DNA of 19,084 bases from Podochytrium sp. JEL0797 (taxonomy: Eukaryota; Chytridiomycota; Chytridiomycetes; Chytridiales; Chytriomycetaceae): assembly GCA_027596195.1 (NCBI GenBank), contig JADGJG010000462.1:1-19084 (forward strand), written 5' to 3'. The notes below the pieces were generated by a model. It saw only the letters and a program-made list of their open reading frames with translations, had not been told where the DNA came from and made no database searches. Below, piece by piece: positions 1 through 8,300 of this stretch (position 1 is its first letter; every line of letters begins with the position of its first letter). The position numbers were made by a program, and so were the translations under genes.

Positions 1-22
1 AACCAGGGTCTCGCAAGGTTCG

Positions 23-97
23 CTATCCGAGAAGCAGGCGGCGCTTGTCGGTGAGGACGGGGATCGAGTCAGCGATGTAGATGGAGTGGAAGCGTTG
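23..97 (-). CDS. Probable terminal exon of a minus-strand host gene (partial)
   Basis: Read on the minus strand, 97 down to 23 gives 25 codons including a TAG stop at 25-23. The peptide contains the stretch SIYIADSIPVLTDKRR, and most codons end in C (ATC, TAC, GAC, CTC, ACC, CGC), as in the strongest coding DNA of this window. Just upstream on that strand is CTGTTTGCAG, a good 3' splice site whose AG is the complement of 99-98, so the exon would start at 97 in phase 0. No upstream exon could be fixed; candidate GT donors lie near 130-150. I do not recognise the protein. The plus-strand frame over the same bases (2-130) is also open but has poorer codon choice. Moderate to low confidence. Confidence 0.32.
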   Translation of the reverse strand, partial: QRFHSIYIADSIPVLTDKRRLLLG

Positions 98-180
98 CTG
101 CAAACAGATGGCTTGGAGTCACATTGGTGATCATCGCACGGACTGGACCGTGGATGACGTGATGGCGCCGGAGCGTTGTG

Positions 181-207
181 TTGTTTTGTTTTGTTTTGTT
201 TGTTCTG
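181..207. repeat. (TTTTG)n short tandem repeat
   Basis: About four to five imperfect TTTTG units in a row. This is a simple microsatellite in presumed intergenic or intronic DNA of the minus-strand gene, with no coding role visible. Confidence 0.7.
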
Positions 208-437
208 GCGGTTTCTATCCGCAACCCTTGGCTATTAACCACCATCCTTCCTATGTACACTAGGACCTCACCAAACCATTCCTCATCCGATGTGGACCTT
301 CGAAATCCCTCGGCTTCCTTGGAGTGGAGGTGTGCTTGTCGAACGACCCACCCTCTCAATCGTATCGACCCGGCTGGCGAGACCCTCCAGGCTGGATCTG
401 GAGCCGGTTTCCGTCAAATGGGGGCCCAACCAAAAAA

Positions 438-494
438 TTGACCTCGGTCAAACCTGCCGACATTGCTTGCAATGCTCGGTCCGCCGCTTTGCGG
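438..494. other. Cluster of three short tight palindromes
   Basis: Three small inverted repeats follow one another: TTGACCTCGGTCAA (438-451, 6-bp arms, 2-nt spacer), CATTGCTTGCAATG (461-474, 6-bp arms, 2-nt spacer) and CCGCTTTGCGG (484-494, 4-bp arms, 3-nt spacer). They could be paired half-sites for dimeric DNA-binding proteins in the promoter of the gene starting at 1002. The spacers are too short for comfortable RNA hairpins. Function is inference only. Confidence 0.3.
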
Positions 495-497
495 TCC
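455..497 (+). repeat. 43-bp direct repeat, upstream copy
   Basis: This stretch matches 1174-1216. The first 21 bases are identical, and of the next 22 bases about 17 match. The partner lies inside the reading frame opened at 1002. In both places the match is followed by C/T-rich sequence. In the matching frame both copies read LPTLLAM-x-GPPL-x-GP, so this may be a decayed piece of a related exon or intron. Confidence 0.55.
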
Positions 498-508
498 AAA
501 ACAAACAA

Positions 509-545
509 CCTCTTCCCCCCCTTTTCCTTCTTCCCCCTTTCTTTT
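509..545 (+). promoter_or_regulatory. 37-nt pyrimidine-only tract
   Basis: An uninterrupted run of C and T including a C7 block. CT-rich tracts are common upstream of fungal transcription start sites, so this may belong to the promoter of the gene at 1002, although it lies about 460 bp upstream of that ATG. It could equally be the polypyrimidine part of an intron. Confidence 0.3.
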
Positions 546-649
546 ATTTTCTATTCGCTGGATAATTCAATCAAAAGAACACAACGACCCAATCCAAAAC
601 AGCGTACCACGAAGCCCTGGCATTTTGACGCCCAAACAGGCGACTGGGC

Positions 650-653
<4 letters not shown>

Positions 654-679
<26 letters not shown>
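654..679 (+). repeat. Poly(A) run of 26
   Basis: Twenty-six consecutive A residues, preceded by TTT and followed by GCGAGG. It may be a plain homopolymer or the 3' tail of a retroposed sequence. No flanking target-site duplication or tRNA-like A/B boxes could be recognised upstream. Confidence 0.9.
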
Positions 680-681
<2 letters not shown>

Positions 682-952
682 GAGGCCACCAACATCACAA
701 GTCGATAAAGGATAACCGTGTTGACCTAAATCATATTATAATTCGAGCACATTTAGAACTTGTGTATTGAGTTGACTTGACTCATCATTTCTCCAACTTT
801 GCCAAGGAAACGAGTTGTCAAAGCCATAACGCAATCTATAAGCCAATTCGAATCATATAGTATGAATCATCTTTACACCCAGAAAAGATCCTGATTCGTA
901 ACAAGGAAGTGCCTCAGAACAATTTTTAACCATGCCAAGGCACAAAGAAAAT

Positions 953-960
953 TATAAAAA
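953..960 (+). promoter_or_regulatory. TATA-like box
   Basis: TATAAAAA lies 42 bp before the ATG at 1002. If transcription starts about 25-30 bp downstream, the leader would be only about 15-25 nt. The ATG has A at -3, a favourable context. This is the only good TATA match close to the gene; no upstream element was confirmed. Confidence 0.4.
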
Positions 961-1001
961 CCCCTACTTTCAGAATAGAAACCAACAAAGAATTCCGAAA
1001 A

Positions 1002-1810
1002 ATGATCGCACCTTCGAGACAAGAGTTTAACGCCATGGGCAGAGGAGCCCAACTTCGTATCCTGCAGAACTTTGTCCGAAGCGATTCCGCATGGTGTGCC
1101 GCAGACGAGGCGTTTTACAGACACCTCCCGAAGCACATGAAACGTTTGCACTTGTTATTTATGCCCCACACCTTGCCGACATTGCTTGCAATGCCTGGTC
1201 CTCCGCTTGACGGTCCCATTCTTACGCCTCCTCCCTTCCCACCCGCAGGTTTCATCCTAAGAGGAAAAGATAGAAGAGAGAAGAAAGACTTCTTTGTCTC
1301 CACTCACGAGGAAGGAGAGGACCCTGCTACAACTGCCCAAGCCGTAGTGGCCATCAGTGCTGAAGAACAACGCCAGAGAAGACCACGCAGTGAGCCCCAT
1401 AAGTTTTTTACCCTCCACTTAATCACAATGACCGTTTCCGTACTTTTGATTTTGCAGACGCTGCCCCAGCCGCTGCCCCCCAAGTCGGTGCCGCCCCAGG
1501 TGACATGGAATTCGACCAGCTCTTTGACCTCTTTCCTGCAGGCAACGCCCCAGGCAATGCCGGCGCTGCCCCAGCTAACCCCGGCGCCGCCCCAGCCGAC
1601 GGTGCTGCCCCAGCCAACCCCGGCGCCGCCCCAGCCGACGGTGCTGCCCCAGCCAACCGCGCCGCTCCAGACGCTGTTCCCCAAAACGCTGCCTTCGAGA
1701 TGGAAGCGGTCCGCGAAGGATTGGACGGTACCCCAGGCGGCCTTGGTGTCAACACACCTCCCACTTTGCCAGGAACGCCAATGGAGGCCGCTGACACTCC
1801 TTCTCCCTAA
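1002..1810 (+). CDS. Spliced small protein with Ala/Pro-rich C-terminus, function unknown
   Basis: Exon 1 runs 1002-1389 and exon 2 runs 1458-1810, joined by removal of a 68-nt intron. The splice moves the frame onto one with codons such as GCC, GAC, AAC and GGC, and it ends at TAA 1808-1810, with AATAAA 41 nt further on. The N-terminal part is basic and helical-looking, with RILQNFVRSDSAW and FYRHLPKHMKR. The middle is charged (GKDRREKKDFF). The tail has two exact 13-residue repeats, NPGAAPADGAAPA. An additional in-frame 105-nt intron at 1144-1248 (donor GTTTGC, acceptor CCCGCAG) is possible and would remove the GPPL segment. The unspliced frame continues into Gag-Pol, but over 1458-1810 it uses CTG, GTG, CCG and ACG codons unlike the Pol region and looks like a shadow. 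I do not recognise the family. It may be a host gene or an accessory ORF of the element. Confidence 0.42.
1174..1216 (+). repeat. 43-bp direct repeat, downstream copy
   Basis: Partner of 455-497. It lies in the first exon of the gene starting at 1002, or in its possible optional intron 1144-1248. It keeps the CATTGCTTGCAATG palindrome but not the CCGCTTTGCGG one. Confidence 0.55.
1390..1457 (+). other. Predicted spliceosomal intron (68 nt)
   Basis: The donor is CGCA|GTGAGC at 1390 and the acceptor GATTTTGCAG ends at 1457. A branch-like CTTAATC lies at 1418-1424, and a T-rich stretch precedes the AG. Removal joins the first base of codon 130 to AC and shifts reading into the frame with genome-like C-ending codons. 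The size is typical of fungal introns. RNA reads across 1389/1458 would settle it. Confidence 0.45.
1577..1654 (+). repeat. 39-bp tandem repeat, two identical units
   Basis: Units 1577-1615 and 1616-1654 are identical. They encode NPGAAPADGAAPA in the spliced frame, and shorter related pieces lie on both sides. Low-complexity Ala/Pro coding DNA of this kind leaves all three plus frames open, which explains why the longer frame runs through here. Confidence 0.9.
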
Positions 1811-2351
1811 TTTCTTATTTTTGGTCCTCTTCTTCATTGCGATAGCCAAAAATAAATCATTTTGGAAGCTAACAACAAGAAGTACTGCCCTCATCCGTGC
1901 AAGAATTACTCACCAACCAGGTGGAAACACAAAGAAGGAAACAGACAGCTTTAAACTGCCAAAAATTGGAAATCTCGCGAACCCTGCAAGAAAAATTTCC
2001 GTCCGTCTCCAAAAATTTTCCAATGCCAAGAAAAGCATAAAACTGGGCACGGAAACCCTCGGCAGCCTCTTCGAAATCATCAAAAACAACCCAAAGTTGT
2101 TTGTCCTATTTTTCCTCGCACTCTCCACCCCGACTGTCTCTTCAACACCCTCTTCCAATGACGAGATACCAAGTTCTCTCAACGCCAACACCCAGGTAGA
2201 TAATCTATTGAATGATCTTTTATTGCCGCTCCTCAGCCTTACCAAACTACTCATTCACAGACGCCACAGTGATGGCTCTCCCAGCACAGTCCGCCCACGT
2301 CCAGCGGCACCACAAGTCACCACCCTCCCACCACCCGTCAACCTCAACGCA
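1811..2351 (+). other. Open stretch between the spliced gene and Gag start, no ATG
   Basis: No separate gene could be supported here. The Gag frame is open throughout (180 codons) but has no ATG until 2352. It reads as a basic, then hydrophobic sequence (KLFVLFFLALSTP). An AATAAA at 1851 could end the upstream gene. An AG at 1844-1845 could be an acceptor that joins the upstream exon to this frame: a donor at 1746 (GTGTCA) or at 1728 (GTACCC) would restore phase. No LTR start and no convincing tRNA primer-binding site was found. Confidence 0.35.
1851..1856 (+). terminator. Candidate polyadenylation signal AATAAA
   Basis: AATAAA begins 41 nt after the TAA that ends the spliced reading frame. 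It fits a short 3' UTR for that gene. Single hexamers are common by chance, so support is modest. Confidence 0.3.
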
Positions 2352-5300
2352 ATGCGCGAACCAACAACGCAGCCCAGCAGCGACTCCGACTCTGACAACG
2401 GTGGCCCCAGCCCACGCCGTGTCGACACCCCTGTGCTCAACAGCGGCTCCTCCAGACTTCCGACGCTTAACCAGTACCAGTCCTCGCTGTTTGATGGCAT
2501 CCCCTCGCAAACCCTAGCGTCCAATGGCGGTCATTATCCCCCCCCAGCTTACCAAGGTGGTCCCTCCACTGCCCCAATGCCCACGGATGGTCCCCGCCAG
2601 ACCTCAACGCTCAATGGTGTTCCCCGCTACACCCCAGGGCTCAACAGAGGTCACCGCTTCACCCCAATGTCTACCGGCGACCTCCCCACCCCACCCAACC
2701 CACCAAGAAACCCAGTTCCCCCCAGAGCTCCACCAGCGGGTGAGACTGTCACGACCCCACTCGAAGACTTCCTCGGGAACCTCAACCTCGGAGACAACCA
2801 ACGCCTCCACCCGAGATCTTCCAGAACGGACTTCGGCCAAACCAACGGCGACATGTTCCGCAATCGCAGCGCAGCGGCAAAACGGATCTCCACCAACGTC
2901 GGCAAGCTTGGGTTCTCCAATGCTTCCCCGTGGATCCAAGCTGTGGAACGTCAGATGGAGAGCTGTGTGGGAACTCACCTCTTGTGGTCCAACCGCGACC
3001 AGTTCCTCCGAGAATTTGTCTCGTACGTCGACACTGTCGCCAACGATCGCCACGCCGAAGAGTTCATCAAGAGTGCGAAGAGATTCGAGACGTGGACCGA
3101 ATTCATGACCAAATTCCAAGGAATCTTCCTCGACCGTATGCACATCCACCAAGCCGCCGATTCTGTCGAACGCTTCCAATGGACATCGACCGATGCCAAC
3201 GTCGAAGCTCTCGCACTTGAGAACGCCAACGCTGACCTCCCCAGGAACTCACAGAAGGGTGATACGGACCTGATCCGAATCTTCCTTCAGAACGCCCCGA
3301 AACATGAAGCACGGAACAAATTGGTTTTGGCGGCAGAATTCGGCCCGCAGAAAAATCTCCATTACAACGACCCCCTCGCCAACACCACCCTCACCGATGT
3401 CGCCCGATTCCTCGCGAAGAAGGGCCTCTCCGGCAACGCTGCGCCAACCATCTCGAACATCGACGTGCAGGCCATTGCCAGCCAACTCCTCCGGATGAGC
3501 GGAACCCCGCAATCCAACCCCCAGTCGCCGCTGCGCCAACCCCAACGCCTCGCAGCCACCCCTCCTCAGCAACCTCTTTCCTTCCCCCCTTCCCGTCCTA
3601 CCCCAACGGGTGCAGTCTTTGGCAAGCCCAACGTGTTCACCCAACCAAACGAGACGCGGCTCCAAGCACAGAAGTTCATCCCTCGCGGCATCCCAGTCAA
3701 CCCAGCTCTCCTCAGTTACCCAGAGGAGTACCGCGAGTCCCTCGTTGCCTTCACCCTGGAAGAACACGACAAGATGCTGCTAGACGGTCAGCAAGAGTTG
3801 CTTGACGACACCGAAGTGTACTCCTTCGTCACCCAACACGGGTTGCAATCCGACCCCCGCAAAAAACGCACCATCAAGTGCTTCCTCTGTGACGAGGACC
3901 ACATGATCAGAGTCTGCCCAGACCTCGTCCTCTTCAAGGAGTTCAAAAAACAAAGTGAGATCACCCCCATCACCCCCCCTCCGTCTCAAAATAACCCCAC
4001 ACCCGTTCCACAGGATCCCAAAGTGGCTGAATCGGAGGTTGCAGAATTTCGAGACTTCCTCTCCCGTCGTAATTTAATCGACGAAATGAAAAGAACAAAT
4101 AAAGAAATTGAAATTAAATCATTGAAAGTTGTCCCTCGACCAGATTTCCTCCCAAAAGACCTAGCGGAAAAGGCTACTTTGATTGGTCCACAACCCCAGG
4201 ACACTTTCAAATGTGCCTTCACGGTTGAGGAAAGGATCCAATTACCTGAACCAAAATCCCCAAAAGAAGCCCTCCCAGCCACCCCCCCATGCACCAAACC
4301 CAATTGGAAGAAAGAACTGGAAGCCACACAAAGCCAACCCGTAATCCACTTGACCTCGATCAAAACGACGCCGGATTTGAAGGATTCAAGCAGCCAAACG
4401 AAAACAGTCGCCGAAAAATCCGAAACCGCCGATTCATCGACACAGACAGCGGAACCTTTCGTCGACCCGAATCCAACCCCAAAACATATAGAAGAATGTG
4501 ACGTGGAAGTCCAAAACGATTTGAAAGAGTCGGAGAAACTCCAAAGATCCTGTAAAACCCCACCACCCGAAACTGTTCGATACCTGGTGACAACAGTCTC
4601 AGCAAATGTGCACGGCAGCATTTTTCCAACGGCTGTCGCAGATACGGGTGCAAGCCACGGATCCATTACCATCGACGCCTTCAAGAAACTGTCAAACCGC
4701 CCGACACTCTTCAAGTTCGACAAACCCACGTTCTGTGCCGGCGTCGGCGGAAGGACTGCAATCCTCGGATACTGTTACTTGAAGACAGGATTCGGAGAGA
4801 CATCTCTCGGATCTCAATACTCCAGATTCTCAGTCGTGGAAAGCTGCCCGAGACCCATCCTTCTCGGAACGCCACAACTCAGCCAATTCAAAGTCAAAAT
4901 GGATTTCGAAACAAGCACTTTCGAATGGACTGCAAAAGGAAAATACAGAGAACATGTGTTCACGGCGCCGATGCAATTTCAGTTTTCGTACGACCCAGAA
5001 AAGACTTCGAAAGTGGTTCGCCTTTACTTGGAAAAGGAAATCACTCTGAATCCCCGCACTGAACACCAAGTCCGCGTCATACCCTCTCATAACTTCTCAA
5101 GCGAGTGGGCACCAAAAGAATTCCATGTGGCAGGCTCGAGCACACTTGCCGACCGAAATGTTCAAGTCCAGAACGGACTGTACAAATACGAGAACCTTGA
5201 GAAAGAAGGAACCATCCCGGTGGCAATCTGTTCCACAAATTCATTACCAATAAAGCTACCAAAAGGTGCCATGGTTGGCGTGGTTACCGACATCAGCTCG

Positions 5301-8300
5301 AAGGGATACATCTCAGTTGACGTCCCAGAAACGTGCGAGAACAACACCTCATTGCTCATTGACCTCCTGATCGCAGCACACGTATACAATCCCCGTGACA
5401 ACGAAACTTTCCTGGCTGCGCTTGACTCAGATGAACCTCTTCCCCGCGCCATCCCATTCATCAATGAACGAAAAGGAGACGCTTCGCTATTCACAGAACG
5501 GGAAAAAGACTACTCCGCTTGTTTCCACAGCATGTATTCCAACAAGCCCACGGAACAACCAGAACCGTTGCACAATCCAATCATTAACCATGAAAGCTGT
5601 AAGGACACGCCACAAGAGGACAAACGCGATTACAACCCCGAACCAGCGGGTCTGACTGTAGATGAAATCATGGCCAAGATGAAACTAGATCACGTCCCCT
5701 CCCTCTTCGGCTCGGAGGTTCTCACGAAGCTCCGTGCAGCAATTGAAGATTACATTGGAATTTATGACCCTTCGGTGGTCACAGGGACAAAACGGGTCAC
5801 CCCACACTCGATTGAACTCAAACCCGGAGCCCGAGTCACTTCCGCTAACCCGTACCCCGAAGGGCTCGGCAGACGAGAAGAAATCTTCAAGCAAATCGAC
5901 AAAATGGTGAATGATGGAATCATCAGCCCATCGCGATCACAATTCGCTGCACCAGTGGTACTCGCAAAGAAACCAGACGGCTCTTGGCGTTTTTGCGTAG
6001 ACTACCGCTCCCTGAATGCCATCACAGTCAGAGACTCATACCCACTCCCGAACATCAACGAAATCTGGGATATTGTTGCCAATAAACACATCTGGTCCGC
6101 AATGGATCTCTTGTCAGGCTTCTGGCAGATTGACATGAATGAAGAAGACAAACACAAAACAGCATTCATCTCTTCGAAAGGACTATATGAGTTCAACAAG
6201 ATGCCGTTCGGTTTGTGCAACTCCCCTCCCACATTCCAACGGGCAATGGACATGGTCCTTGCCGGACATAAATGGCTGTTCTGCATGGTGTACGTCGACG
6301 ACATCCTCGTTTGGGGATCGTCCGTTGACGAGCACATTGACAATCTCCGAAAAATCTTCGCGCGACTCCATGAATACAACCTGAAGCTGAAACCATCCAA
6401 GTGCCACTTCTTCCACATTGACCTGCCATTCCTGGGACATAGACTGAGCCGAGAAGGAATCCGTGCAGACCCAAACAAACTAGCCGAACTTGCCAACTGG
6501 CCCTACCCCAGGACTGTTAATGAACTACAACGCTTCCTGGGCTTCGCAAACTACTTTAAAAGGTTTATCCCAAAGTTTTCGCAAGTCTCACTCCCGTTAT
6601 ACGAGCTCCTTCAGAAGGGAAAACATTGGAATTGGGACGACGCTAACCACGGTGCCGCTTTCAACACCCTCGTAAAAGAACTGTGCAAAGACACCTTACT
6701 CTCAGTCCCGAAACAAGGCGACAAACTTGTCATTGAATGCGATGCCTCAGGCGAAGCTCTCGGCGCAGCCCTCTACATTGAAGATTCTAGTGGACTCCGT
6801 GCTAAACGAAAACCTGTTGCATTCGCGTCAAGAACTCTCTCAGACGTAGAGAAACGATACTCCAACACGGACCGTGAGGGACTCGCCGTGGTCTGGGCAA
6901 TCAACTGTTTCGATATGCACGTGTGGGAACAGGACTTTGTCGTTGAAACGGACCATTCGGCCCTCCTGTCCCTCTTTAAAAATGGGGCCCTTACGGGCCG
7001 GTTTGCCAGATGGACCTATGCCCTCTCTGACTACAACTTCGAATTAAGACACTTAGCCGGAAAATCCAACGTCGTCGCTGACTGCCTGTCTCGAGTTTGC
7101 CTTGCCAGAGTCAGCATCGGCCCAAAGGCGGAACGAGTAGAAGCAAAGAAGAGAGACCCTTCCTCCGAACCCCCACCATTAGAAACTTTTACAAGCGACG
7201 AATTCCTGGAAAAGAAGCATGCACAGGCGCTGTGGCACAATAAACTGACCACTGTCTTAAAACAACTTTCCAAGCGCGTCGTCACACACCCTAGAACGGC
7301 GGAATCGCTGTCCACACTAACCCGAGTTCCAAAGCAACCCAAATCCCCTGAATCACCAAGTCTGAACATCACCTCACACAACGTGAACGGAATTCGCCGT
7401 GCACTAATCCGGTTCGCAGAAAACACAAAACAGGAGCCTCAAAACTCCCTCCGACTGCTGGAGGAATACCTTGACTCACAAAAATGTAGTATCATTTGCA
7501 TCCAAGAATCTCGACTTGGCAAAAGAGCGGACAAAGTCACCAAAGCCCTCGAAGACCTCCAGAACTGGAACCACCACTCATGCGACCCCAGATCAGGTCA
7601 CTCCGGCGTCATGATGCTATGGCGCAAGGACCTCAACGGATACGCCAAATCTCACGCAATCCCTGGACTAGCTGACAACGCTCAACACAAGTCCGAAGGA
7701 CGCATCATCACGCTATACCTAGGCGACATCGCCATCGTAAATACGTATGTGCCTAGCGGATCACGAGACCCCGAAAGACAGGAATATAAAATGCAATTCT
7801 TGAAGGATCTCAAAACACACTGTGAGGACCTGAGAAAGAGCCATCTGGTCTTCCTTATGGGAGACCTCAACATTGCACCAAAACCCGAAGACGTTTCACC
7901 AGTCGTTACCAAAGAGGAGTTAAACACCCATTTCGTGTCCACAATAACACCTGAGGAACGCGAATGGTTCTCAACCATGATGGATAACTTTCACGACGGG
8001 TTCCGCGCGAAACACCCAGACACGCTCGGCGCCACTTGGCTCATGCCCGGCATCAACGGACGGGATTACCCGTTCTGGCGCATCGATCACATTTTGGTGG
8101 ACAACCGAATCAACGCAGAAGATTTTGACATTCGAGTGGATACACAAAACCCCATCAGTGACCATATGAGGATCGAGATGAACATTAAATTGAATAACGT
8201 ACAAGGGTTCAGCATCCCAGACTCGATTCATGTCGATAAAAGCAACTGGCTTGACGCTGAACAAGAATACCACACGTTCGTATTCGAGAACGCATCTCAT

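Noticed and set aside
2..130. Plus-strand C-terminal coding fragment
   Set aside because: It is open and ends in TGA, but its codon choice is poorer than the antisense reading over the same bases, which also has a splice acceptor.
405..679. SINE or processed pseudogene ending in poly(A)
   Set aside because: The A26 run is suggestive, but no A/B boxes, no target-site duplication and no recognisable source gene were seen.
1304..1894. 196-codon minus-strand frame rich in Gly/Trp/Ser
   Set aside because: It is the antisense shadow of Ala/Pro-rich tandem repeats; such GC-rich repeats lack stops on both strands.
2524..3108. 194-codon plus-strand frame overlapping Gag
   Set aside because: It is Pro/Ser/Thr-rich and out of frame with Gag; there is no motif and it is explained by the C-rich composition of the Gag region.
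3986..4729. 247-codon minus-strand open frame
   Set aside because: It lies antisense to the Gag-protease part of the polyprotein, is low in recognisable motifs, and its counterpart in the repeat is simply the shadow of the same coding strand.
7359..8200. A LINE inserted in the gypsy element
   Set aside because: Only the endonuclease is present. The only RT is gypsy-type and upstream, the frame is continuous on both sides, and there is no poly(A) or duplication at the edges.
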